Virus record (IMG/VR): IMGVR_UViG_3300028802_000024
Coordinates: 1 to 48,120 of that record
Direction: 5' to 3' (one strand)
From: a virus
Length of the DNA stretch: 48,120 nt
Shown here: piece by piece, positions 25,373 to 32,861 of the stretch
How positions within the stretch are numbered: the stretch's first letter is position 1
How the letters are laid out: every line of letters begins with the position of its first letter
The notes under the pieces: model-generated
Seen by the model: the letters and a program-made list of their open reading frames with translations, nothing else
Databases searched by the model: none
What the model was told of the DNA's origin: nothing
Program-made: the position numbers and the translations under genes

Positions 25373-25815
25373 AACCGCCGGAGCACCTAGTCGAGGAGAT
25401 CGCCGAGAGCCTGAGGGGCGACCCGCTTACGGGCGGCTTCGGCACGATGGTCAACGATATGTTCCCGATCTGCGTGATCGCCGGGGACAAGGAGGGCACC
25501 ATCCTCTATGCGAACGCCAAGTTGCTGACGTTCCTGGGGTACGAGTCAGACGAGATCGTCGGCAGGCCGCTGGACACGCTGATCCCCGCTCACTCCCGCG
25601 AGTCGCACAAGCACTACCGTCAGGGTTTCATGACGCGCCCTTCGCTGCGACCGATGGGCCGCGAACGCGAGGTCAGGATCCTCAAGAAGGACGGCGACAT
25701 CGTGCGAGTAATGATCGCCCTGGGGCCGGAGAACGAATCGGAGGGGATGCCGAAAATCGGCGGCTCCGTGACTTCGGTGATCCTGCCTCTCGACTCTGGG
25801 CTCGGGGACCACTAA
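25369..25815 (+). CDS. PAS-domain sensory protein in the lysis cassette
   Basis: The 148-residue protein is essentially one PAS domain: GTILYANAKLLTFLGYESDE (43-62), IVGRPLDTLIPAHSRESHKH, then the beta-sheet end REVRILKKDGDIVRVMIAL and a short PAC-like tail. PAS domains bind small ligands such as haem, flavin or metabolites, or pair with partners to signal redox, oxygen, light or energy state. No kinase, cyclase or DNA-binding output domain is attached. ATG overlaps the preceding membrane protein, so it is co-translated with lysis genes. A role in lysis timing is inference. It has no signal peptide and should be cytoplasmic. Confidence 0.8.
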   Translation: MKPPEHLVEEIAESLRGDPLTGGFGTMVNDMFPICVIAGDKEGTILYANAKLLTFLGYESDEIVGRPLDTLIPAHSRESHKHYRQGFMTRPSLRPMGREREVRILKKDGDIVRVMIALGPENESEGMPKIGGSVTSVILPLDSGLGDH

Positions 25816-25854
25816 GCGCGGTCCTGTCCGGCGCCATTGGCACTCTGCCGCTCC

Positions 25855-26502
25855 GTGGAGAACGGTCGATTTCCCGCTTCCGCCCTTGCGCCGATCCCCG
25901 GCGGTGAACTCTCCATAGACGCCGCGGCAGCGTGGAACGCGCCCGGCGGACCGGCGGACTCGGGTCTTCGTCCCGGCGGCCCCGAATCGTCCTACCGGAC
26001 GATCGCCATGCAGGAAACGCGCTGGCGCGTCTTCCTCGAAGGCGGCCCGCTTGCCGCCCAGGTGGGGGCGTCGTTGCACGGCATGGGGGTCTGCGTCGAC
26101 AACCCGAACGGCTGGGAACAGTCCTGGATCCACGAACACGGCGCTCGCTTCGGCTGGGTCAAGAACGAAGCGTTCAGCGAGGCGTGGCACTTCAACTACG
26201 ACGGCTCCGTACACTTCCCGGCCTTCACCCCGCTCAAGCGCGGCTCGAAGGGCAAGCGCGTCAAGCACTACACACGGCGACTGGCCTTCATCCACCGCAA
26301 GAACGGCCCGACCTACCTCAAGCGCGCGCCGGGCCGCTTCGGCCGTCGAGTGGGCCGCGCCGTCGAAGGATTCCAGCGCGACCACGGGTTGAAGGTCGAC
26401 GGCGAGATCGGACCGCGCACGGCTGGCCGGCTCGACGCGACCTTCCATCACCAGTACCGCGCGCGCCACGCCGACCATCTACCGAAGGGAGCCCGCAAGT
26501 GA
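25855..26502 (+). CDS. Endolysin: M15 D,D/L,D-carboxypeptidase plus peptidoglycan-binding domain
   Basis: The 215-residue enzyme begins ENGRFPASALAPIPGGEL, typical of actinophage M15 endolysins. The zinc motif is SLHGMGVCVD (His75, Asp82), with the second part in SEAWHFNY (Glu109, His112). It should cleave peptide bonds in peptidoglycan stems or cross-bridges. From about 135 to 195 lies a PG_binding_1 domain (VGRAVEGFQRDHGLKVDGEIGPRTA). GTG 25855 is chosen over TTG 25837 because it begins at the conserved sequence. It has no signal peptide, so export needs a holin. The stop overlaps the GH24 gene (GTGA). Confidence 0.88.
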   Translation: MENGRFPASALAPIPGGELSIDAAAAWNAPGGPADSGLRPGGPESSYRTIAMQETRWRVFLEGGPLAAQVGASLHGMGVCVDNPNGWEQSWIHEHGARFGWVKNEAFSEAWHFNYDGSVHFPAFTPLKRGSKGKRVKHYTRRLAFIHRKNGPTYLKRAPGRFGRRVGRAVEGFQRDHGLKVDGEIGPRTAGRLDATFHHQYRARHADHLPKGARK

Positions 26503-26999
26503 AGAAGCCCTGGAGCTTGATGTGGGTGGCGAAGTTCGTTGCCCGCTGGGAGGGGTTCCTGCCCCACGCCTACCTCGACACCATCGCCTCCCCGGAGGTC
26601 TGGACGATCGGCTATGGCCACACCGGGCCGGACGTTCACGCCGGGATGGTGGTGGGCAAGGCCGAGGCGCTGCGGCTCCTCGCCCACGATCTCCGCATGG
26701 CGGCGCGAGCCGTCAAGAGCGGGATCCACGTCAAGCTCGCCGTGCGGCAGCGCATGGCGCTGATCTCCCTCGCCTTCAACTGCGGCGCCGGCGCGGTGGT
26801 CGGGTCGACGCTGGCCGCGAAGCTGAATGCCGGCGATTACAGGGGTGCCGCCGAGTGCTTCCTCGAATGGGACCACGCCGGCGGTGTCGTCGTCGAGGGT
26901 CTGCTCAACCGGCGCAAGGCCGAGAAGTGGATGTTCGAGCACCCCAAGAAGCGCCCCAAGCACAATCCTCACCACCCAAAACGAAAGGCTTCCCGATGA
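26499..26999 (+). CDS. GH24 (T4-type) lysozyme endolysin
   Basis: This 166-residue muramidase has the GH24 catalytic triad in order: Glu18 (RWEGF), Asp27 (YLDT) and Thr36 (WTIGYGHT). NCGAGAVVGSTL and LNRRKAEKWMF follow in the C-terminal lobe. It cuts MurNAc-GlcNAc bonds, complementing the M15 peptidase encoded directly upstream with a GTGA overlap. The basic Lys/His-rich tail may bind the wall. Two endolysins of different specificity in tandem, with a transglycosylase upstream, is a rich lysis set. Confidence 0.88.
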   Translation: MKKPWSLMWVAKFVARWEGFLPHAYLDTIASPEVWTIGYGHTGPDVHAGMVVGKAEALRLLAHDLRMAARAVKSGIHVKLAVRQRMALISLAFNCGAGAVVGSTLAAKLNAGDYRGAAECFLEWDHAGGVVVEGLLNRRKAEKWMFEHPKKRPKHNPHHPKRKASR

Positions 27000-27445
27000 A
27001 CCCCGTTGCACACCTGATCGCCTACGCCGAGGAACGTTTCCCGGTCAACCGGCTCGTCGCCCTCGCCACCGTCTTTATCTTCGTCCCGCTCGCCGCCTCG
27101 TTCTCGGCCTACGCGGCGAAGCACTTCCCCGGCCTGCCGGTCCCGAGCAACGCGACGATCGTCTCCGGCTTCGCCCTCGGCGCCACCGCAGCGATCTCGA
27201 TCGGCTACAAGTTCCTCTCGAACTGGGGCGCCCACGAACACCGCCAGTGGAGCACTGTCGTCGGGGTCGTCGAGCGCGCCCACGAGCTCCAGAAGGAACG
27301 GCTGCGCCTCGAATCCCAGGAGCGCGTTGCCGCGATACAGGCCACCGAATCTGTCCACGCAGCCCATGAACTCGACCCCATCACCGTGGTGCCCCTAGTG
27401 CCCCTCCCGGCCGAACCCTCCGGGACACCGCCTCCCACGGTGTAG
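26996..27445 (+). CDS. Holin-like membrane protein
   Basis: The 149-residue protein has two hydrophobic spans (VNRLVALATVFIFVPLAASF and ATIVSGFALGATAAISIGY) followed by a charged helical tail (AHELQKERLRLESQERVAAIQ) and a Pro-rich end. It overlaps the lysozyme stop (ATGA) and ends the late operon, the usual place for a holin that permits endolysin access to the wall. Confidence 0.7.
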   Translation: MNPVAHLIAYAEERFPVNRLVALATVFIFVPLAASFSAYAAKHFPGLPVPSNATIVSGFALGATAAISIGYKFLSNWGAHEHRQWSTVVGVVERAHELQKERLRLESQERVAAIQATESVHAAHELDPITVVPLVPLPAEPSGTPPPTV

Positions 27446-27495
27446 CCGAAGTCCCGAGTAGCCTCCGCGCTGCGCGGTGTGGCGCTACCAGTAGA

Positions 27496-27543
27496 CGAAG
27501 CGGTCCGCGATCCGGTCACCTCCGCCGGGGCAGGGCCGCTTCG
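27496..27543 (+). terminator. Hairpin at the end of the late operon
   Basis: CGAAGCGG (27496-27503) pairs with CCGCTTCG (27536-27543); the interior contains a further CCGG/CCGG pairing. It lies 50 bases after the holin-like gene and before the next promoter. There is no T-tract, so termination is uncertain. Confidence 0.4.
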
Positions 27544-27571
27544 TCGTTCCCGCACCTTCCGGAGAATCTTC

Positions 27572-27601
27572 CTTACATTTCGGAATCTAACGTGCTACTG
27601 T
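27572..27601 (+). promoter_or_regulatory. Candidate early promoter before the XRE gene
   Basis: CTTACA (27572-27577), 18 bases, TACTGT (27596-27601), then ATG 27611 nine bases later with no ribosome site. An interrupted inverted repeat TTCCG...CGGAA overlaps it and could be a repressor site. The same TACTGT hexamer precedes the RHH gene at 46611. Confidence 0.45.
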
Positions 27602-27610
27602 GCCACAGCG

Positions 27611-27832
27611 ATGTACCGACCCCAAACCAAGGTGGCCGTCCGTCTCGAGGCTATGGAGCGATCGCAGGCGTGGCTCGCCCGCAAGTTGGGTGTGACACGG
27701 CAGACGATAGGCGCCTACGTGCGCGGTGCCGATAGGTGCCCGCCTGCCCGCCAGGCCCAGATCGCCACCATCGTCGAGAGGAAACCGTCGGAGCTCTTCG
27801 ACGGCGACGGCTACGCGTCCAGGCGCTTTTAG
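27611..27832 (+). CDS. XRE/Cro-type helix-turn-helix regulator
   Basis: The 73-residue protein is a compact HTH domain: RSQAWLARKLGVTRQTIGAYVRGADRCP contains the two HTH helices, and PPARQAQIATIVERKPSELF forms the end of the fold. Size fits Cro-like phage regulators. It is the first gene after the late-operon terminator and starts the long early operon, so it probably controls the lysis-lysogeny or early-late switch. The probable operator is the inverted repeat in its promoter. Confidence 0.8.
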   Translation: MYRPQTKVAVRLEAMERSQAWLARKLGVTRQTIGAYVRGADRCPPARQAQIATIVERKPSELFDGDGYASRRF

Positions 27833-27840
27833 GAGAAACG

Positions 27841-28092
27841 ATGCCCCTTCCCACCATCGACGCCGACTTCCTCCAACGCACCAAGGAACGGATGGCGCAG
27901 ACCGCACAGAATGACGGTGGCGCGCGCGGCTGGGCATCGGACAACGATGTCCTTGTCGGCGATGTCGTCGCAACCTGCCAAACGCTCGCGAACGAAGCCG
28001 CGGAGCAGGACCACGGCCTCACCACGATGCTGATGGTGGCATTCCAGATCGGCTACGAGGTGCGCCGGGCCCAGACCGGGGATGCGGGATGA
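27841..28092 (+). CDS. Hypothetical early protein
   Basis: An 83-residue helical protein with an AGGAG ribosome site, following the XRE gene by eight bases and overlapping the TetR-like gene (ATGA). DVVATCQTLANEAAEQDHGLTTMLMVAF is likely helical. It is not recognised; the position suggests an accessory of the regulators. Confidence 0.65.
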   Translation: MPLPTIDADFLQRTKERMAQTAQNDGGARGWASDNDVLVGDVVATCQTLANEAAEQDHGLTTMLMVAFQIGYEVRRAQTGDAG

Positions 28093-28622
28093 AGGACAGC
28101 CGACCCCTGGGGATGGCGGACTGCGACGTCTTCGTTCGCGAGCGCATCATTGAGGCCGTCGCCACCGAAGTCGCTGAGGGCGGCCGTGACGGCCTCAAGC
28201 TCGCGACGCTGGTGCTACGCGCCAAAGTGAGCAAAACCCGCTTCTACCGGATCTTCGAGAGCGACGGCATCAGGGGGGCCTTCCGGGCGATGCTCGAATC
28301 GTTCACCCGCGAAGTCGAAGAACGGCTCGCCCATGCCGAATCCCTCGAACGCACCCTCGAGGTGTTGATCTTCTGGACCCGGGAGCACCGCGCAAAGGCC
28401 ATCGCCTTTCTCAACTGCGGCTACTACGAGCCGGACATCTTCGTGGCGGCCTTCGATCGCTTCGCAGCCTTCACCGGCCTGCCGAGCCCGCGCGCTGACG
28501 GGGTCGTCGGCGGGATCGCCTGGGCATTTCGCCGGCACCTTGAGAGGGGCGCCCTAGGCGACGACTTCCTGGCCGAGCTGCTCGCCTTCGCGGCCCCGTA
28601 CTTCGAGGGGGTTGAGTGCTGA
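28089..28622 (+). CDS. TetR-family-like transcriptional regulator
   Basis: The 177-residue protein has a TetR-type N-terminal DNA-binding domain: RERIIEAVATEVAEGGRDGL, LATLVLRAKVSKTRFYRIFES (HTH helices) and an all-helical C-terminal ligand/dimer part (TLEVLIFWTREHRAKAIAFL). TetR proteins usually repress and respond to small molecules. Phage-encoded members are uncommon, and here it is paired with an XRE regulator in the first early genes. It may sense a host metabolite or repress host promoters. ATGA and TGATG overlaps tie it to its neighbours. Confidence 0.75.
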   Translation: MKDSRPLGMADCDVFVRERIIEAVATEVAEGGRDGLKLATLVLRAKVSKTRFYRIFESDGIRGAFRAMLESFTREVEERLAHAESLERTLEVLIFWTREHRAKAIAFLNCGYYEPDIFVAAFDRFAAFTGLPSPRADGVVGGIAWAFRRHLERGALGDDFLAELLAFAAPYFEGVEC

Positions 28623-28912
28623 TGGAACGCGACTATCGCTACCTCTACGCGGTCGTGACCAGCAACGGTGCCGGGGTTCACGCCACCTACAAGCGCTGCA
28701 ACGTCGCTCGGCTGGCGATGGCCAGGATCGCTGAAAGGTGGTCAATCCCAGGGACGGTTTTCGAGATCGAGCGCATCCAGCAGTTTTCTGGCGGCCGCAG
28801 GTATCAGATGCGGCGCGGCTCTCGGTGGGTCGAGTGGGATCCCCACAAAGACCACGAGAAGCGCAAGCCGGACTGGATGGCTGTGTCGCCCAAGAAGCAG
28901 AAGGCGGCCTGA
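28622..28912 (+). CDS. Hypothetical protein
   Basis: A 96-residue product starting in a TGATG overlap. The first half has alternating beta and helical character (YRYLYAVVTSNGAGVHATYK) and the end is Lys-rich. It is not recognised. Confidence 0.6.
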   Translation: MERDYRYLYAVVTSNGAGVHATYKRCNVARLAMARIAERWSIPGTVFEIERIQQFSGGRRYQMRRGSRWVEWDPHKDHEKRKPDWMAVSPKKQKAA

Positions 28913-29256
28913 TGCCCGAGCTACTCGAACTCGTCTGCCCCAACCCGGCTTGCCCGGCCCGCACGGTCGAGGTCATCAGCACCTTCACCGGCAACGAGGA
29001 CGCTGAGGTCTCCTCCCGCGAACGGTGGGAGTCGCGCTGGCTCGGTCGAACGGCCGACTCGCCCGGGGAATGCGCCTCGCCGGAGTGCCCGGTGTGCGGG
29101 ACCGAAGGCGTGGTCGATGGCGATGACGAGCGTCTCGCCGGGGAGGAAGAGGCCCTAGGCCGCCGGTGTGACGAGTGCGGAATCGTCACCGCCAACCCCG
29201 ACGGCGCCTGCCCCTACTGTGGGGAGCGCTTCCCGGAGCAGACGGAGCCATCGTGA
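28912..29256 (+). CDS. Multi-zinc-ribbon protein
   Basis: The 114-residue acidic protein has several cysteine pairs: CPNPAC near the N-terminus, CASPECPVCG in the middle, then CDEC and CPYC at the C-terminus. This spacing fits two or three zinc ribbons. Such proteins may bind nucleic acids or host RNA polymerase; nothing specific can be named. TGATG and GTGA overlaps link it to its neighbours. Confidence 0.7.
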   Translation: MPELLELVCPNPACPARTVEVISTFTGNEDAEVSSRERWESRWLGRTADSPGECASPECPVCGTEGVVDGDDERLAGEEEALGRRCDECGIVTANPDGACPYCGERFPEQTEPS

Positions 29257-29618
29257 TCGAGCGTACGGACTGGCGGTGGCGCGGGATGCCTGGGCATCTA
29301 ATCGTCTCGTCTTCGTGCTGCTTTCACATGGTCACCGAGATCGGCGAAATTCGCGTCAGCACAATCGGCTGCTACCACAGCCCGATGAACGCTGAAGAAC
29401 GCAGCTATGAGAATCGGACACCACTTGGCGCCGGTGACGACTCGCTCTACGAGACGATGCTTTTCGTCGTCAAAGACGGAAAAGTCACTGAGTGGGGTGA
29501 GCTTGCCAGCGAGCGCTACGGTGAGGAGTCCGATGCCGAAACCGGCCATATGCGCTTCTGTGAGGAGGTCGCCCAAGTCGACGGTGACCCGGAGCGAGTG
29601 CGAGAGGCGTCCGAATGA
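29253..29618 (+). CDS. Hypothetical protein
   Basis: A 121-residue product starting with GTG in a GTGA overlap. The first 50 residues are rich in Trp, Cys and His (WRWRGMPGHLIVSSSCCFH) and the rest is acidic and likely beta/alpha. It is not recognised. Confidence 0.6.
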   Translation: MIERTDWRWRGMPGHLIVSSSCCFHMVTEIGEIRVSTIGCYHSPMNAEERSYENRTPLGAGDDSLYETMLFVVKDGKVTEWGELASERYGEESDAETGHMRFCEEVAQVDGDPERVREASE

Positions 29619-29734
29619 CCCTCCCTCGCGCCCTCAGAGCCCTCCTGTCGCCCGTCTTCCGCAGTCCGCTGCCCGACCCCCGAACGGACGAGGAGAGGGC
29701 TTCAGATCGTCTCTATGGAAAGGACTCACGGTGA
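29615..29734 (+). CDS. Small basic peptide gene
   Basis: A 39-residue frame coupled on both sides (ATGA at the start, GTGA at the end). It is Arg/Pro/Leu-rich (MTLPRALRALLSPVFRSPLP) and a similar short Arg/Leu peptide is at 32250-32345. The tight coupling supports it; the function is unknown. Confidence 0.5.
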   Translation: MTLPRALRALLSPVFRSPLPDPRTDEERASDRLYGKDSR

Positions 29735-29880
29735 ACGCTGAGCTGCCGAAAGGGCTGATGCTGCTGCGCAATTTCAGTGCATGGCTCTGTCCTCGCTGCG
29801 ATGCTCCAAAGGTCTGGTCCGGTCCTTACATGGTCTGTCCTTACTGCGATCAAAGGGGGCATGATGGTCTTTCGCACTGA
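29731..29880 (+). CDS. Small zinc-ribbon protein
   Basis: A 49-residue protein with two CxxC knuckles (CPRC and CPYC), the classic four-cysteine zinc ribbon. GTG overlaps the preceding stop and the next gene starts inside its 3' end. One of a series of tiny zinc-binding proteins in this operon. Confidence 0.6.
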   Translation: MNAELPKGLMLLRNFSAWLCPRCDAPKVWSGPYMVCPYCDQRGHDGLSH

Positions 29881-30043
29881 CCTAGAACCGGGGAGCGAAG
29901 CAGCACAGCTAGAGGGCTGCATTTGCAATCCCCAAGGCGACCGGCCAGCGGGGCAGCCACTCCGAGTCGAGAAGTGCTGTCCGATCCACGGCCTTGGAGA
30001 GCTGAAGGCCGCTCTCGAAACCTCGGAGGACCCCGATGCCTGA
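29861..30043 (+). CDS. Small cysteine-containing protein
   Basis: A 60-residue protein starting at ATG 29861 with an AGGGGG ribosome site, overlapping the zinc-ribbon gene by 20 bases. It has CICNPQGD and EKCCPIHG, a possible metal site. Not recognised. Confidence 0.55.
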   Translation: MMVFRTDLEPGSEAAQLEGCICNPQGDRPAGQPLRVEKCCPIHGLGELKAALETSEDPDA

Positions 30044-31019
30044 GATCACCCCCACGGCCCCCCAGGCCGGCCTCATGGACGAACTGAAGGCCGACCCGCT
30101 CCGCCAAACGGCCGACAGCGCGATCGTCGCCAAGAAGCCCGACGGCGAGCTGGTCGAAATCACGGCCGAGGGCGAGGTCAAGCCGTTCACGGAAGACCAG
30201 CCCGAACCGATCCCGGCCACCGACCTCGTGCCGGTCGATGCCACCGACGCCGACGAGTTCAAGCCGGACGCGACCGATCTGCTCGTTGCCGACCTCGACG
30301 ACCTTCCGCGGGCAATGGACCGGGCCGACGAGGTGATGATCCTCGACGAGATCCAAGGCCGGGCGCTGGCGAACTGGGTCTACAGCTTCGAGGTCGGCGG
30401 CAAGCTGCAAACCGACCTCACCGTCCACGGCGTCAACGAGTGCGTCCGTGTCCTCAACGAGCGCGGTGGCACAAAAGTCGGCGTCTCCAAAGACCCGCCG
30501 CTGATCGACCAGTTCACCGAGGGCGAGGAACGCTACTACCGGGCCCTCGTCTACGCCGAAGACCGGCGCACCGGCGTTGGCAACTGGGGGATCGCGATCG
30601 AGCCGTCCAAGGTGAAGGGCAAGTGGGACAAGTTTGCCCAGACGAAGGCGCTCAACAAGGCCGAACGCAACGCGCTCAAGAAGCACATCCCCGACGAATT
30701 CCGCCAGGTCATCATTGCCCAGGCGATCGGCAAGGGCCGGGTCCAGGTGCTCAAGCCGCTCGGACTCGGGATGCCGAAAGACGAGCGGCCGGTGCTGACA
30801 GACGAGCGTGCCCAGGAGCTGAAAGCCGAGATCCGTGAGGCATTCGTCGAGCTCAAAAAGCTCAACCGATTGGCGATTAAGCCCGGGCAGTACAACTCGA
30901 TGCTCTTCGGCGCCGAACGCGACAGCCACGAGCGCCTCGAAGAGACCCTTGAGACGATCAACTCGGCGATCGCGGTCGAGGAAGAGGCCAAGGCGAAGCG
31001 TGGGGCCGAGAATGCCTAG
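30036..31019 (+). CDS. Conserved-looking phage protein, possibly recombination-related
   Basis: The 327-residue protein has an acidic, probably disordered first 90 residues and a compact core: ALANWVYSFEVGGKLQTDLTVHGVNECVRVLNERGG, then YYRALVYAEDRRTGVGNWG and KFAQTKALNKAERNALKKHIPDEFRQVIIAQAIGKGRVQ. The basic helical segment suggests nucleic acid binding. Together with the Cas4/RecB-like nuclease (34229), a RusA resolvase and an integrase in the same operon, a single-strand annealing or DNA-binding role is plausible, but I cannot assign a family. Confidence 0.65.
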   Translation: MPEITPTAPQAGLMDELKADPLRQTADSAIVAKKPDGELVEITAEGEVKPFTEDQPEPIPATDLVPVDATDADEFKPDATDLLVADLDDLPRAMDRADEVMILDEIQGRALANWVYSFEVGGKLQTDLTVHGVNECVRVLNERGGTKVGVSKDPPLIDQFTEGEERYYRALVYAEDRRTGVGNWGIAIEPSKVKGKWDKFAQTKALNKAERNALKKHIPDEFRQVIIAQAIGKGRVQVLKPLGLGMPKDERPVLTDERAQELKAEIREAFVELKKLNRLAIKPGQYNSMLFGAERDSHERLEETLETINSAIAVEEEAKAKRGAENA

Positions 31020-31233
31020 CCCGGATCACCAAGTAGACCACCGGGCAGAGGCGCTGAGGCTGCTTGGCATTGCAACGACTCGCGCCCGCGACACTAGCTT
31101 CGAAGCCGCAGAGCATTCGTTGAAGCTGGCGGCGGTGCACGCCTCCCTCGCCATAGCCGAGGGACAGGAGCGGGTGGCGGAGGCTTTGGAGGGGCTTCGC
31201 TCCGACTCCCAGCACCACTGGGTGAGGCCATGA
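31012..31233 (+). CDS. Hypothetical helical protein
   Basis: A 73-residue protein, almost all helical (AEHSLKLAAVHASLAIAEGQERVAEALEGL), overlapping both neighbours. Not recognised. Confidence 0.55.
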   Translation: MPSPDHQVDHRAEALRLLGIATTRARDTSFEAAEHSLKLAAVHASLAIAEGQERVAEALEGLRSDSQHHWVRP

Positions 31234-31577
31234 ACGGTCCCTCCACACCCCAGGACAGCCCGAAGGTGCCAATATGGCCGGTAATCAGGACTGCGCGTCA
31301 GCGACCCGGCGACCGTCCGCTCATCGACTCGACTGGCCGAAAGCCGCACGGTTGGAAGCGGATCGAAACCGAGACCTACATCCCCATCTCCGCCCTCCTC
31401 TCCGATGAGGTTGTAGAAGGGGTTGCTCGGTACCTTTTTCTCCGGTATGCCACCGGAGACGTGCGCTCCTACGGCCTCGACCGGCTAGGAGAAGTGACAC
31501 GGGGCCGCTGGCGTGAAAAGGCTCGCGATGCCCTTCAGGCCGCCATAGAGCAGGTAGGGATAGGAGGCGCCAAATGA
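31230..31577 (+). CDS. Hypothetical protein
   Basis: A 115-residue product with ATGA overlaps on both sides. The Pro-rich N-terminus is followed by an alpha/beta-like region (YIPISALLSDEVVEGVARYLFLRYATG). No family is recognised. Confidence 0.55.
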   Translation: MNGPSTPQDSPKVPIWPVIRTARQRPGDRPLIDSTGRKPHGWKRIETETYIPISALLSDEVVEGVARYLFLRYATGDVRSYGLDRLGEVTRGRWREKARDALQAAIEQVGIGGAK

Positions 31578-31957
31578 GGGACACGGCCCTCTTCTTCGCC
31601 GTCTTCCTGCTCGGCTGCGGCATCGTCGGCTTGGCCGGACTCGCGGTCCTGTGGATCTGGGGTCGGCGGCATCCCGAGCCGAGCGAGCCGGAGTCGACGT
31701 GCCGGATCTGCGGGCGCTTTGGCTGTACAAGGCTACTGTGCTCGCAACTCATCCAGGATGAACTTAATCGCATCCGAGTAAAGCGCCACAGGCTTGAGCA
31801 GGAGCTAATCGAACCCCTCCAGAAGCAACTCCGGTTTGCCGTCGCGTTCGCCGAGGGGGAGGGGCTCGGCGTGGTTGGCGACGTTGGCGCTGGTGACTCG
31901 CAGCCGCATCCGTTCAACTGGGAGACGCGCCAGCCGATGATCTGGGGGCGGTCGTGA
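31574..31957 (+). CDS. Membrane-anchored protein with a cysteine motif
   Basis: The 127-residue protein starts with a transmembrane span (ALFFAVFLLGCGIVGLAGLAVLWIW, residues 5-29). A CRICGRFGCTRLLC cluster and a coiled helix (VKRHRLEQELIEPLQKQLRF) follow. With the basic end after the span, most of the protein should be cytoplasmic. It is the only membrane protein in the early operon, and could act at the membrane in superinfection exclusion, though nothing proves this. Confidence 0.6.
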   Translation: MRDTALFFAVFLLGCGIVGLAGLAVLWIWGRRHPEPSEPESTCRICGRFGCTRLLCSQLIQDELNRIRVKRHRLEQELIEPLQKQLRFAVAFAEGEGLGVVGDVGAGDSQPHPFNWETRQPMIWGRS

Positions 31958-32253
31958 GCAAGAGCAAGCGCCAGCAACGTCGCCCCGAGCCGGAGTCCAC
32001 TCCCGGCATCCCGATCATCCAGTGCGTGGGCTGCGCCACCGAAGGCCGGCGTGTGTGGGGCCTGCACGTCTTCGTCGCCGAAGGGCAACGGGTTCCCGTG
32101 TGTTTCCGGCACCTGCACCTCGGCCGCCAGGACGCCGCGAAGGCCGAGATCAACGAGATGGTCGCCGCGCTGATGCCGGAGCGCCGGGAGTCACCGTCGC
32201 TGCTCTTGCAGCTCGAGCGGGTCTTCGGGATCGCGCCACGGGTGGCCGGATGA
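31954..32253 (+). CDS. Hypothetical protein with possible metal site
   Basis: A 99-residue product. A basic N-terminus is followed by a beta hairpin carrying CVGC and then VCFRHLHLG, so two Cys plus Cys/His could bind one zinc. The C-terminus is helical. GTG start overlaps the preceding stop. Confidence 0.55.
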   Translation: MSKSKRQQRRPEPESTPGIPIIQCVGCATEGRRVWGLHVFVAEGQRVPVCFRHLHLGRQDAAKAEINEMVAALMPERRESPSLLLQLERVFGIAPRVAG

Positions 32254-32345
32254 TCGCCTGGCTCCGTAAGCGTCTCTCCGGGCTCCTAACGCCCGCTGAG
32301 ACCCGGTCCGTGCCTGCTCGCCGAGATCACGCTGCGAGTCCGTAG
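32250..32345 (+). CDS. Small basic peptide gene
   Basis: A 31-residue Arg/Leu-rich peptide (MIAWLRKRLSGLLTPAE) in an ATGA overlap. It is amphipathic at the N-terminus and recalls the peptide at 29615-29734. Confidence 0.4.
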   Translation: MIAWLRKRLSGLLTPAETRSVPARRDHAASP

Positions 32346-32356
32346 GAGGGCGCGAC

Positions 32357-32722
32357 GTGGCTCCTGAGCGACCAGAGATATCGGAGGAGGCGGTGGAGGC
32401 TGTCGCTCGCCTCTGCTGGCAGGAAAGTTTCCCAGATCGGCCTTGGCCCGGCCCTGGCAATCCGGTTGTCGACACGAACTTGGAGGATGCCCGACAAATA
32501 GTCTATGCCGCCGCCTCCGCCATTCGCAAGCAGGAGCGGGAGCGGCTGCGGGGACTGGTCGAAGACTTCCGCGCTCGCGCCAGTGCAGAGGTCACTGGCA
32601 ATCACGGTGAGACCTGGCCGGGTTGCAAGGATGGCGAGACTCCTACGAGCGAAGTTTGGTGGCATGCCGCTTCTGCACTTGAAGCCGCCCTCGACACCCT
32701 GGAGGACTCCAATGGGCGGTAG
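32357..32722 (+). CDS. Hypothetical protein
   Basis: A 121-residue product with a GGAGGG ribosome site before GTG. EEAVEAVARLCWQE, then DARQIVYAAASAIRKQERERLRGLVEDF suggest helices. It is not recognised. Confidence 0.6.
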   Translation: MAPERPEISEEAVEAVARLCWQESFPDRPWPGPGNPVVDTNLEDARQIVYAAASAIRKQERERLRGLVEDFRARASAEVTGNHGETWPGCKDGETPTSEVWWHAASALEAALDTLEDSNGR

Positions 32723-32861
32723 GGCAGAGAAATCCGACCAAGGCGAAGAGACGGCGCGCCAGAGAGACACTCGGGTTAAGCGCGAATACGCCAAGATCCG
32801 TAGGCTCGAACGGGAGCTTGGTCCCGCGCGATACAGAAAGCTCTTGGAGGCCTCCCCATGA
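32712..32861 (+). CDS. Small charged protein
   Basis: A 49-residue, highly charged protein (ARQRDTRVKREYAKIRRLEREL) overlapping both neighbours. Probably one or two helices; possibly nucleic-acid-binding. Confidence 0.5.
   Translation: MGGRAEKSDQGEETARQRDTRVKREYAKIRRLERELGPARYRKLLEASP

Noticed and set aside
25837-25854. A TTG start for the M15 endolysin.
   Set aside because: The family-conserved sequence begins at ENGRFPAS, encoded from GTG 25855.
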